From: Acaryochloris sp. CCMEE 5410 | GTDB taxonomy: Bacteria; Cyanobacteriota; Cyanobacteriia; Thermosynechococcales; Thermosynechococcaceae | Length of the DNA stretch: 64,000 bases | Reading direction: 5' to 3' | Assembly: GCF_000238775.2 (NCBI RefSeq) | Contig: NZ_AFEJ02000001.1 | Coordinates: forward strand, 4,092,001-4,156,000 | Made by a program: the position numbers and the translations under genes | Notes under the pieces: generated by a model | Seen by the model: only the letters and a program-made list of their open reading frames with translations | What the model was told of the DNA's origin: nothing | Databases searched by the model: none | Shown: piece by piece, positions 55,277-63,353 of the stretch | Position numbering within the stretch: the stretch's first letter is position 1 | Layout: every line of letters begins with the position of its first letter

Positions 55277-56086
55277 TTAACCCCGGCGACCGCTGACATA
55301 GGCTGCCGTCAGGGGATCTTGGGGACGGGTGAAAATCTCTTGAGCGGAGCCAAATTCAATCAATTGGCCCACATCATGCTGCACCCAGAAAAAAGCCACA
55401 TCATCGGCAATACGGGAGGCTTGGCCGAGGTTGTGAGTGACAACCAGAATCGTATAGGTGCCTTTTAACCGCAGAATTAAATCTTCGATCACTTCGCTGG
55501 AGAGGGGATCCAGGGCGCTACAGGGCTCGTCCATGAGTAAGACTTGAGGTTTTAAGGCCAGTGCCCTCGCGAGACAGAGGCGCTGCTGTTGCCCTCCAGA
55601 CAGGGAGAGGGCAGGGGCTTTGAGGCGATCTTTGACTTCTGCCCACAGACCCACATCGGTGAGAGTGGTTTCGATGATGTGGTGGATATGGGTGCGATCG
55701 CAAATCCCATGCTCTTTTAAGGGAAATGCCAAATTGCGGTAAATAGAGAGGGGAAAGGGATTTGGCTTTTGGAACAGCATGCCCACTTGGCGGCGCAGGG
55801 GTGTTAGGGGCATCGTCGCCGTATCGCAATCATTTAAATAGACCTGGCCGGAAAGTTGGGCTTTCGGCGTGAGTTCATGGAGGCGATTTAAACAGCTTAA
55901 AAAGCTGGTTTTGCCACAGCCCGATGGACCGATTAAAGCCGTAATTTGTCCGGCTCGGAACTGAGCATCCACATTGGCGAAGGCCACCTTGCGACCATAC
56001 CGTAAACTCAGGTTCTCCACCCGGACGCTAGGCGGCTGGTGATGATCGGCGGTGAAGGATGGCGGGCTTAAGGTGGGAGAGGTCAT
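55277..56086 (-). CDS. pstB: phosphate ABC transporter ATP-binding protein
   Basis: Energises phosphate uptake through PstA/PstC. Walker A GPSGCGKTS (about residues 53-61), signature LSGGQQQRLCLARAL, Walker B VLLMDEPCSALDP and the switch histidine in VVTHNLGQA. 269 residues, the usual length. Its start overlaps the pstA stop by four bases. Last gene of the pstS-C-A-B unit; no phoU follows. Confidence 0.96.
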   Translation of the reverse strand: MTSPTLSPPSFTADHHQPPSVRVENLSLRYGRKVAFANVDAQFRAGQITALIGPSGCGKTSFLSCLNRLHELTPKAQLSGQVYLNDCDTATMPLTPLRRQVGMLFQKPNPFPLSIYRNLAFPLKEHGICDRTHIHHIIETTLTDVGLWAEVKDRLKAPALSLSGGQQQRLCLARALALKPQVLLMDEPCSALDPLSSEVIEDLILRLKGTYTILVVTHNLGQASRIADDVAFFWVQHDVGQLIEFGSAQEIFTRPQDPLTAAYVSGRRG

Positions 56087-56955
56087 AGAATTTGCAATTT
56101 GGATTGGCGAAAGCGTTCGGCGAACCAGGAAACAAGAGTATTAATCACAATGAGCAGAATCACGAGGACTAAGGCCGTCCCATAAGCATTCTGTTCACCC
56201 CCCGGAATATTCATCACCAGGTCGAAAATATGAATCGATAGTACCCGGCCAGAGTCGAGTAGTGATGTCGGCATCCGATCGACATAACCACTAGTGAAAA
56301 TTAAGGCAGCGGTTTCTGCAATGGCCCGTCCAATTCCCAGCAAAATCCCCACGGCAATCCCCGGTAGCGCTGCGGGTAAAATCAGGGTTGTCAGGGTGCC
56401 TAAACGAGATAATCCTAATGCTGCCGCTGCTTGACGATACTCGCGAGGGACATTAACCAGGCCCACCTGAATGGAACGAATAAGGATGGGCAATACCATA
56501 CAGGCTAAGGTCAAGCCCCCAGACAGAATAGAGAATCCCAAGCCTAAAACCTTTGAGAAAAAGGCATTGCCAAACAGACCAAACACAATGGATGGCACCC
56601 CCGCCAAAATATCTAAGCTGAGACGAATGGCCTGATGGGAGCGCTGTGGACTGAATTCCGTTAAAAATAGAGCCGTGCCTAATCCTAGGGGGAGGGATAC
56701 GCCCATACAAACCCCTAACACTAACCCCGTGGAGACCAGAATGGGAGCAATACCGCCTTCTAGCCCAGCTTTATTGGGGGCTTGAGTTATAAAAGCGCCA
56801 TTGATGGCTTGCCCTCCTTGCCAAACCACATCGCTGAGTAGCCAGAGGAATAAAGCGGTAATCCCCAAGGCCACCAACCAAACCATCAGGGTTGCCCCTT
56901 GCTCCTTGCCAACAGGGATAGCCAGACGACGGACCATCTTAATCCTCCGGTGCAT
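56083..56955 (-). CDS. pstA: phosphate ABC transporter permease PstA
   Basis: Inner-membrane permease with six or so helices and the ABC-coupling EAA loop (REYRQAAAALGLSRLGTL). 290 residues. Overlaps the pstC stop by 17 bases and the pstB start by four, so the three are translated together. Confidence 0.94.
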   Translation of the reverse strand: MHRRIKMVRRLAIPVGKEQGATLMVWLVALGITALFLWLLSDVVWQGGQAINGAFITQAPNKAGLEGGIAPILVSTGLVLGVCMGVSLPLGLGTALFLTEFSPQRSHQAIRLSLDILAGVPSIVFGLFGNAFFSKVLGLGFSILSGGLTLACMVLPILIRSIQVGLVNVPREYRQAAAALGLSRLGTLTTLILPAALPGIAVGILLGIGRAIAETAALIFTSGYVDRMPTSLLDSGRVLSIHIFDLVMNIPGGEQNAYGTALVLVILLIVINTLVSWFAERFRQSKLQIL

Positions 56956-57751
56956 CCGTCCAGGGATCGGTGACGAGGACCAACCCAGTCACCACCAGCA
57001 TCAGAACAAGTCCGCTGGCAAACAAAGCTGAGCGGTGAAGATCGAGGGCATAGGCCATTTCTAGGGCTATATTGGCGGTCAATGTCCTCACGGGGGCAAA
57101 GATCGAATCGGGGAACTGGACAACATTCCCGCAGACCATGAGGACCGCCATGGTTTCACCGAGGGCGCGGGCAGTGGCGAGCATGACAGCCGTTAAGAGA
57201 CCCGAACGAATAGCAGGTAAACAGACGCCCTGGATGGTGGCCCAGGTTCCTAGGCCCAGGGCAGCTGACCCGCGCCAGTAAGTAGGCGGTAAGCTGGCTA
57301 GACTGGCATCAGTCACCAGGGCAATGGTGGGCAAAATCATCAGAGCCAAAATCAGAATGCCCGCCAGGAGGCTAGAGCCAGGCGGCTGAACTTTGGCAAT
57401 TAAGGGTACGAGAACCACCAGTCCCCATAAGCCATAGACCACAGAGGGAATGCCAGCTAGTAACTCGATTAGGCGTCGATAGAGTTGGGCCACGCCTGCC
57501 GGGGCATAGTACTGACAAAATACCGCTGATAAAAGACCTAGAGGGGTTGCCACCAATACCGCGCCAACGGTGACTCCCAATGTTCCCATCACCATCGGGG
57601 TGAGATTGTAGGCCTGTTCGCTAGGGTGCCAACCTGGATCTCGCCAAAACTGATCGAGAGAAATAGAGCGCAGAATCGGTAGCGTTTCCCAGATAAGAAA
57701 GCCCAGAATCAATAGCAAAATTGCCCCGGAACACAGCGCCAGGATTTGCAA
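56939..57751 (-). CDS. pstC: phosphate ABC transporter permease PstC
   Basis: Inner-membrane permease paired with PstA, six helices; the coupling loop is PPTYWRGSAALGLGTWATI. The open frame reaches 57841, overlapping pstS by 71 bases. However GGAGG lies six bases before a TTG at 57751, giving a 270-residue protein that begins MQILALCSGAILLLILGF, right at the first helix and 19 bases after the pstS stop. I chose that start. Partly overlaps pstA. Confidence 0.9.
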   Translation of the reverse strand: MQILALCSGAILLLILGFLIWETLPILRSISLDQFWRDPGWHPSEQAYNLTPMVMGTLGVTVGAVLVATPLGLLSAVFCQYYAPAGVAQLYRRLIELLAGIPSVVYGLWGLVVLVPLIAKVQPPGSSLLAGILILALMILPTIALVTDASLASLPPTYWRGSAALGLGTWATIQGVCLPAIRSGLLTAVMLATARALGETMAVLMVCGNVVQFPDSIFAPVRTLTANIALEMAYALDLHRSALFASGLVLMLVVTGLVLVTDPWTDAPED

Positions 57752-57770
57752 GAGAACCCTCCAGCTTGCT

Positions 57771-58607
57771 TCACTCTTGAACTGGAACAAGGGACTGCTC
57801 CTGAACAATATCCTTGACCTGGGAGGATTGAGCAAAATCAATAAATTTTTGCTGTTGAGGATTAAGAGGTCCTTGAGTCACCAAGTTAAGGGGACGTGAT
57901 AGAGGGAACGAACCATCCCGCACGGTTTGAGCAGTAGCTTTCACACCTTCTAGGGGCAAAACTTTAATGGGCGTGCCCTGCTCGACATTCACCTTCGCTG
58001 CACCGACAGAAACATAGCCAATGGCCAGCGGGTTACCTGCCACGGTTTTGATGCCTTGCTCGTTATCGCCAATGACTACATCCGCTTTAATCTGCGAGGA
58101 CTTGAGCTGGAAGTGCTGGGTAAATACTTCTAATGTGGAGCGACCTTCAGCTTTATTGACGACGGTAATGGCTTGGGATTTACCGCCAGCGTCCTGCCAA
58201 TTGTTGAGCTTGTCCGTGTAGATGTCGGTAATTTGCTGGCGGGTCAGGCTTTGAATGGGGTTATCCCGATGGACAATCACGACGACGCCATCTTTGGCGA
58301 TGGTATGGAAGTTGAGGCCCTGGTCTGCTGGCTTAGCGGCTCGGGACACCATGCCAATATCGGCGACCTGTTGGCGCACATCGGCAATGCCGCGAGAAGA
58401 CCCACCCGTTTGCACGTCAATCCGCACCTGGGGGTTTTGGGCTTCATAACGTTTGGCGATTTCGGAGGCGACGGGGGCAACGGTACTGGACCCAGTAATC
58501 ACCAGTTTTTGAGGGGCGCTACCGGAGCTAGACGCTTGTAAACTGCTGCAGGCTTGCAACCCTAGGCATAAGCCCAAAAACGCACCTGCGATGGCTCGAC
58601 CAGACAT
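57771..58607 (-). CDS. pstS: phosphate-binding lipoprotein PstS
   Basis: Periplasmic phosphate receptor of the transporter. The lipobox LGLQACSS near residue 20 indicates a lipid-anchored protein. The binding domain has ITGSSTVAPVASEIA and TGGSSRGIADV, the two phosphate-gripping loops. At about 278 residues it belongs to the shorter PstS group. ATG at 58607 is chosen because AGGAA is five bases upstream; the frame is open to 58631. First gene of the pst unit. Whether it is under Pho control or under the ArsR protein upstream is open. Confidence 0.93.
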   Translation of the reverse strand: MSGRAIAGAFLGLCLGLQACSSLQASSSGSAPQKLVITGSSTVAPVASEIAKRYEAQNPQVRIDVQTGGSSRGIADVRQQVADIGMVSRAAKPADQGLNFHTIAKDGVVVIVHRDNPIQSLTRQQITDIYTDKLNNWQDAGGKSQAITVVNKAEGRSTLEVFTQHFQLKSSQIKADVVIGDNEQGIKTVAGNPLAIGYVSVGAAKVNVEQGTPIKVLPLEGVKATAQTVRDGSFPLSRPLNLVTQGPLNPQQQKFIDFAQSSQVKDIVQEQSLVPVQE

Positions 58608-58779
58608 AACGGTTCCTGCTAATGACTCCATAAAAATTCGGTGACCCCTGGGTGTAAGGGCCGCATAAAAGTTTGAATAGGTCGTAGAGGAACGACCTAG
58701 GATAACGAACTTAATAACACCGGAAAATATAGTTGAACATGGCTCTAGCTCCTAACTTCCACAGCCTAAACACCACTGA

Positions 58780-58937
58780 TAGCCCCCTAAATCCCTCACT
58801 GGTGAAGGACTTGTCTGCTCGACCCACACAGGATCTGTGACAAAGTTGAACCTCAGCAGATCTAGAGGTCTCACGATCTAGATTCATTAGCCTAGACATA
58901 GGCTCAAAGTCCTCCAGAATGGGGGATTTAGGAGGCG
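58780..58937. repeat. decayed inverted pair of the GCCCCCTAAAT repeat family, no ORF inside
   Basis: Left copy 58780-58812 (TAGCCCCCTAAATCCC...) and right copy 58904-58937 in opposite orientation (...GGGGGATTTAGGAGG), about 90 bases apart. Both are variants of the 36-38 bp repeats around the DUF559 gene at 62681-63191. The inside holds no credible ORF. This resembles a non-autonomous, MITE-like derivative. It fills most of the 394-bp gap between the ArsR gene and pstS, where I see nothing else except probable pst promoter DNA. Confidence 0.7.
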
Positions 58938-59001
58938 AGTGCAAAAGCCGATGTTGCCAAAAGAGATGGCAGAAATCTCGGTATCAATCACTTTTCATTC
59001 C

Positions 59002-59304
59002 CTAAATAGAAAAGGAGGTAAATGAGAATTCGCAACAGCCCAAATTCAATCCTTCTTGGGACACCTGACTTTGGACATCCGGTACCAAGGCATAAAGGAC
59101 GGCTTTGCCATCGCGAGTGGCTTGCACAAATCCAGCCTGCCGCAGCACTTTTAAATGGTGGGACAGGAGACTTTGCTCGACGTTCAACACGGCATTGATT
59201 TCATTGACGTGTTGAGGGCCATTCATCAATAGCTTCAGAATTGAGAGCCGAGTGGCGTCTGCTAAGGTTTTGAGCTTGTTGGCACAAGATTGAGATGTTT
59301 TCAT
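59002..59304 (-). CDS. ArsR/SmtB-family regulator
   Basis: A winged-helix repressor of about 100 residues with the helix-turn-helix LSHHLKVLRQAGFVQATRDGKAVLYAL. Cysteines occur at the N-terminus (SQSC) and as a vicinal pair near the C-terminus (LGCCEFSF). Vicinal C-terminal cysteines form the As(III) site in some ArsR proteins, so arsenite sensing is a reasonable guess. ATG at 59304 has AAGGTGAG upstream. The AT-rich 59326-59497 region holds the palindrome TTGATATCAA (59374-59383), which could be an operator. Same strand as pstS, 394 bases ahead. Confidence 0.85.
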   Translation of the reverse strand: MKTSQSCANKLKTLADATRLSILKLLMNGPQHVNEINAVLNVEQSLLSHHLKVLRQAGFVQATRDGKAVLYALVPDVQSQVSQEGLNLGCCEFSFTSFSI

Positions 59305-59497
59305 GCTCACCTTGCTTCTGGTCAACCTAGGGTGTAGGTATTTATAGTAATTTTTATCTGTGTTGAATATATCTTGATATCAATTTTGATTCATTAATCA
59401 TAGATTAAAGTTTCCTGAATCTTGCTGATCCTGGAAAAGCTGCGGGTAGAACTTGGATAGGCTATCTTGGACAGGTTTATGGTGAACTGGAACGGTT

Positions 59498-60016
59498 ATG
59501 AGTTTTGTGGTGGTCGACGTGGAGTCGGATGGTCCTATCCCCGGCGACTATTCGATGGTTTGTTTTGGGGCTGTGATTGTAGAGCCAACGTTGTCCAAAA
59601 CGTTTTATGGCCAGTTAAAGCCAAGTTCTGAACAGTGGGTTCCAGAAGCGTTAGCGGTCAGTGGCTTCAGCCGAGAAGATGTCCTTGGCTTTGAGGAACC
59701 AGCCATAGTGATGCAGGCGTTTGCGGATTGGATTGCCGAGAATAGTAAGGGGCGTCCGTTTTTTATTTCGGACAATAACGGCTTTGACTGGCAGTTTATC
59801 AATTGGTATTTTCACCATTTCCTGGGCAATAATCCCTTTGGCCATACATCTTCCAATCTTGGCTCTCTGTACAAAGGGCTGGTCAAGGACACCTTCACGA
59901 ATTTCAAGCACTTACGGAAAACGGCGCATACTCACCATCCGGTGGATGACGCTCGGGGTAATGCAGAGGCGCTATTGCTGATGAAGGAACAGGGCTTAAA
60001 AATTAGTCTGAGATAA
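59498..60016 (+). CDS. DnaQ-like 3'-5' exonuclease (DEDDh)
   Basis: A 172-residue exonuclease domain protein. The DEDDh residues fit: Asp/Glu in VVDVESDGPIPG, Asp in SDNNGFDWQFIN, and His-Asp in THHPVDDARGNAEAL. Relatives trim RNA or DNA ends; the substrate here is unknown. It stands alone on the plus strand, with base composition like the neighbours, before an AT-rich region. Confidence 0.85.
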   Translation: MSFVVVDVESDGPIPGDYSMVCFGAVIVEPTLSKTFYGQLKPSSEQWVPEALAVSGFSREDVLGFEEPAIVMQAFADWIAENSKGRPFFISDNNGFDWQFINWYFHHFLGNNPFGHTSSNLGSLYKGLVKDTFTNFKHLRKTAHTHHPVDDARGNAEALLLMKEQGLKISLR

Positions 60017-60224
60017 AAAGGTCTTATAGGAATCTAATATCATTTATAAGATTTCGTGAGACTGCAATTCTTGCCAGTTCTAATTCAGCTTAAAGGTGAT
60101 TCTCATTACTCACTTCAGATTAATGTATATGATTTTTTTAGAGAAAAATTTTTAATTTAGATCGAATGATTGTATGGGGTATCTTGAAGAAGAGCAATAA
60201 AAAATTGGGATAGTCGTTACGCAA

Positions 60225-60845
60225 GTGAACACAGAGCATAATCAAAAGACTCAGGAATTTCGATCTGCTACTGAATTTCCAACATCTATTCAAGAGCTTG
60301 ATATTAAAGAGGCTGATCGAGTTTATTGCGAAATAAGGCAATATCTTGTCAGCACTAATCGTAGTCAAGGACAACTACGACGTTACAACGAAAGCTACAG
60401 ACAGGACATAAGTAAATATCGAGATAACATATCTGATCTTCAGAAAACTCGCGATAATCTCCAACTTGCAATTAATCAGCTCACTGCCGAAAAGAAAGAA
60501 TTACTAAATGACAAATCTGAAGCTATTGAGTTGCTAGAGCAAGAAGTAACAAATTTATCTGGTAATCTTGATACATTATCTGAAGCTTTTGAAGGAATTA
60601 TCGATTTCGATGATCCGAATGTCCAATGGGCCTCAACAAGCTTTATGACAAGGGTATGGAATTTTCTAAAGTCTGTTCGCCTAATTGTTCGAGGGTGGAA
60701 TATAGAAGATCAACTTCCCTCTACTGCAGACCATGAGAGTTTACCCCCTAGTCGAGAAAATATTGCTATGGAGGAAAGAGAGAACCCAAGAATGTATACT
60801 GACCCTGCTTCTATAAATAGAGCACTGAGAGATGATACAGGCTGA
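60225..60845 (+). CDS. AT-rich hypothetical coiled-coil protein
   Basis: Unrecognised, 206 residues. The middle (residues about 55-125) is a coiled coil with charged heptads (DISDLQKTRDNLQLAINQLT, LLEQEVTNLSGNLDTL). A short amphipathic stretch (WNFLKSVRLIVRGWN) follows; the tail is acidic and polar. The start is a GTG at 60225. DNA here is much more AT-rich than the core genes, hinting at acquisition by transfer. It is five bases ahead of the next unknown gene, so the two are surely one unit. Confidence 0.6.
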   Translation: MNTEHNQKTQEFRSATEFPTSIQELDIKEADRVYCEIRQYLVSTNRSQGQLRRYNESYRQDISKYRDNISDLQKTRDNLQLAINQLTAEKKELLNDKSEAIELLEQEVTNLSGNLDTLSEAFEGIIDFDDPNVQWASTSFMTRVWNFLKSVRLIVRGWNIEDQLPSTADHESLPPSRENIAMEERENPRMYTDPASINRALRDDTG

Positions 60846-60850
60846 TAGTT

Positions 60851-61243
60851 ATGGGTAAAAAGAAAATCAATTCTCTTTTAAAGCGTCTAAAAGAGAATCA
60901 TCAGAAAGATATAGAGAACTCTGCATATATTTATAGTGTTGCTCAAGGTGCTGTCAATCAAATAGATACAGTAGCTCATAAGCAAAAAAGTGGGATTACA
61001 CCATCTTGCAAGTTATTGCCATCAATAATTGATAAAGAAGAACTTGTTCGAAGATATAAGAATTATAATGGCTGTAGAAAAGCAGCAAAAACGCTAGGCA
61101 TAAAGTTTAAGAAAACACCTTCATGGAATAAGTTGATTTGTGCTTTTTCTTATGCGGAGATATTTAAAGAAATCTGCAGGGATTATAGTAACAACAATCC
61201 GGATCCATTATTAAGTGGAATAACTATAGAAATACAATTTTGA
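60851..61243 (+). CDS. AT-rich hypothetical protein, second of pair
   Basis: Unrecognised, 130 residues, strongly basic in its first half (MGKKKINSLLKRLKENHQKD). A possible helix-turn-helix-like stretch is ELVRRYKNYNGCRKAAKTLG, in which the pattern resembles DNA-binding domains of the psq or MerR-N type, but this is weak. Five bases after the coiled-coil gene. The IS4-type element begins 72 bases past the stop. Confidence 0.6.
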   Translation: MGKKKINSLLKRLKENHQKDIENSAYIYSVAQGAVNQIDTVAHKQKSGITPSCKLLPSIIDKEELVRRYKNYNGCRKAAKTLGIKFKKTPSWNKLICAFSYAEIFKEICRDYSNNNPDPLLSGITIEIQF

Positions 61244-61315
61244 ATCATATTCTAATAACTTATCTATATTTTCCCTGCCTCTGCTAGTTTTCGCTGTATT
61301 TCCAGAGATGGAATG

Positions 61316-61331
61316 CTGACTGCCTGACAGA
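61316..61331 (+). repeat. terminal inverted repeat of the IS4-type element, left
   Basis: CTGACTGCCTGACAGA, identical to the reverse complement of 62613-62628; the 9-bp target copy GATGGAATG lies immediately outside. Confidence 0.92.
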
Positions 61332-61348
61332 TCTTTGTATTCCATAGC

Positions 61349-62520
61349 TCATAAAGCTTTGCACTGTAGAGAGCGGATACGAGAGAACCAGATTTTGTTG
61401 TAGTGTTTCTTTTGAGCTTTTTTAGAGGCAAAACACGGTTGCGGATCCTTGGTGAATAAGGGGACTGGCATCAACAACTCCCGTCCTTTATGGACCACCC
61501 CCTTGAGCCACCGCAATCCAATCTTGAGATAGCTAATGCCTCTGTGCCAATGGGGATCAACCTGTTGGCGTAGCCCTTTAATATGAACAGCCATCCCCTG
61601 AGCCGTGCTGTATAGCAGTGCCACAGCAGCAATCAGGTACAGCCTCTCCAGAGCATCAGCACAGCGAATTTTCGACTCTTCAAGCTCAAACACACCAGAT
61701 TTACTATCGAGGAATAATTCTTCCACCCGAAACCTCAAGGCGTATTGCCACAAGGTTTGTAACGAGGGTGATTCATCTGTAATCACTGCCCATGGTTCTT
61801 TTACGCCTCGGATATTCGCCAGTACCAAATTGCACCGATAGAGGCCATCATCCCAAAGCCCGACATTACGGTAGAGGAGAGCTTCTCCTTTGGATGGCCA
61901 TAACCTACGGACTTCTCTTGGACATTGACGGGGGCCATGGAGAAGGACATCACATGGGATACGCAGACAGTAATGCCAACGGCTCTGCTGTAACCAGCTC
62001 ATCAGTTGATGGTTCGCGAACCCACGATCTGCTAACAACATGACATCTGGATGCTGCCGTAATAACCAACGGGCCTGACGCAATAGCGGTTGATATTCCT
62101 CAAAAGCAACCGCCGCACTCTTGTGCTCTAATACTTTCCATAACAACGGTACTGCTCTGCCACAGCAGACAACGGATACATGAATCATGCAGTATTCATT
62201 CCATAAAACCGTGGTATCCATCGCTAGGTAAAGGCGATGGGTTCGCCAGTTCTTAAGCGCTAGAAGGACCAAAGGGACATACAGTTTGTGGACATCAATG
62301 AGCGGATTGCACAGAAAGCGTTGCCAGCGACGCTCGACACTTTGGGCTTTTTTGCTCGGCAGGGGACATAGGATTCCCAAGCAGATAAGCATAATCGTTC
62401 ACTGCAGATTAAGGCGCTCACCATCCATCCCAGGGTCATGAGATGACGCAAATCTCGATAATGGCTGTGTTGACGTAAAAAGGAGAACAGTTGACGATAA
62501 ATTTGGGTGGAGCCTGACAT
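61349..62520 (-). CDS. IS4-family transposase, probably made by -1 frameshifting
   Basis: The first frame starts at the ATG at 62520 (MSGSTQIYRQLFSFLRQ) and reaches A AAA AAG at 62353-62347. A -1 slip there continues in the second frame as AQSVERRWQRFL and so to the stop at 61349, giving about 390 residues. The slip exactly joins matching protein halves, and A AAA AAG is the best-known bacterial -1 slippery heptamer. The catalytic domain has Asp in AMDTTVLWN, Asp in LLADRGF and the YREK-type box YALRFRVEELFLDSKSG, typical of IS4. Without the slip, the first frame gives an 86-residue protein. A one-base loss is the alternative reading. Confidence 0.85.
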
Positions 62521-62612
62521 TTGAGTAACGCTGATTTGTGCTTAAATCTAGCTTCACATGTCGCTCCACTCTTTTCTCAAAGACTATGAAAATAAAGGCT
62601 TTGAGATACTTC

Positions 62613-62628
62613 TGTCAGGCAGTCAGGA
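62613..62628 (-). repeat. terminal inverted repeat of the IS4-type element, right
   Basis: TCTGTCAGGCAGTCAG, the exact inverse of the left end, followed by the second GATGGAATG target copy. Confidence 0.92.
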
Positions 62629-62680
62629 TGGAATGATATGGCGAACGTTAGAGGCTGTTTTAAAAGCCCAGTTAATTCTG

Positions 62681-62718
62681 CATTAGCCCCCTAAATTCCC
62701 CATTCTGGGGGACTTTGA
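62681..62718 (+). repeat. left inverted repeat of the DUF559 unit
   Basis: Begins CATTAGCCCCCTAAATTCCC and ends GGGGGACTTTGA; matches the right copy (63154-63191) inverted, with two mismatches in 38 bases. The inside is itself a hairpin (CCCCA, TTC, TGGGG). Confidence 0.9.
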
Positions 62719-62763
62719 GGCTTATTATTATTCTAGAGGTGAGACAGAGGTAGGGGTAACAAG

Positions 62764-63189
62764 ATGCGAGAGAAAAGAGCGCAACACCACCGTATTCGTG
62801 GTACGACCCCAGCAGTCGTTGCCGCCGCACAACGACTGAGTCTCAATCTGACGCCTGCCGAACAAAAACTGTGGAAAGCACTGCAAAAACGTCAACTCAA
62901 CGGTCTAAAATTCCGCTGTCAACACGCCATCAGCTCGTTTATTGTCGACTTTTACTGTCCCCAATGTCGATTAGTGATTGAGCTAGACGGCGACATTCAC
63001 AATCAGCAGGTGGAGTATGATGAAGCCCGTACCGAGCAGCTTCATCAGCTTGGTTACCGAGTGATCCGATGCCAGAACTCAAACGTTATTCACCACCTGG
63101 ATCATGTACTTCAGCAAATCCGACAGGCGAGTGAGCAAAGCATTGAACTACAGTCAAAGTCCCCCAGGATGGGGGATTTAGGGGGCTAA
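62764..63189 (+). CDS. DUF559 (Vsr/restriction-like) endonuclease-domain protein
   Basis: A 141-residue protein of the DUF559 group, which has the PD-(D/E)XK-like fold of very-short-patch and homing-type nucleases. Expected blocks are LTPAEQKLWKALQKRQLNGLKF, IVDFYCPQCRLVIELDGDIH (with the metal-site Asp, Glu and Asp) and QLHQLGYRVIRCQN. Its last residues (SKSPRMGDLGG and the stop) are encoded by the right inverted repeat itself, so the repeat and gene have grown together. It stands alone between inverted repeats, next to an IS element. A nuclease role in spreading the unit is a guess. Confidence 0.85.
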   Translation: MREKRAQHHRIRGTTPAVVAAAQRLSLNLTPAEQKLWKALQKRQLNGLKFRCQHAISSFIVDFYCPQCRLVIELDGDIHNQQVEYDEARTEQLHQLGYRVIRCQNSNVIHHLDHVLQQIRQASEQSIELQSKSPRMGDLGG

Positions 63190-63191
63190 TG
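63154..63191 (-). repeat. right inverted repeat of the DUF559 unit
   Basis: TCAAAGTCCCCCAGGATGGG to GGGGGCTAATG, inverse of 62681-62718. It includes the DUF559 stop codon at 63187-63189. TA at both outer ends (after CAT and before ATG) could be a target duplication. Confidence 0.9.
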
Positions 63192-63353
63192 TAGCATGAT
63201 TGAGGCTATTGACTAGAAAGGCATCGGATTTAGTTGTGAGGAGTCATACTCTCCTTACAACCCTGTCCATGGCTAACTTACAAGAGTTTTGTCCTGTACT
63301 CAAGGATCAGAGTAATAAAATCAGTCTTTGGGTCCTTTCTCTCTTGGTTTATT

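Larger units (their letters stand above)
61316..62628 (-). mobile_element. IS4-type insertion sequence
   Basis: A 1313-bp element with 16-bp perfect terminal inverted repeats (CTGACTGCCTGACAGA at 61316-61331 and its complement at 62613-62628). It is flanked by a 9-bp direct duplication GATGGAATG (61307-61315 and 62629-62637), a length known for IS4-group elements. It carries one transposase in two overlapping frames on the minus strand. Confidence 0.93.

Noticed and set aside
58711-58944. 77-residue minus-strand frame ahead of pstS
   Set aside because: It is translated from the inverted repeat pair; the text PPKSPILEDFE is a repeat artefact, not a protein.
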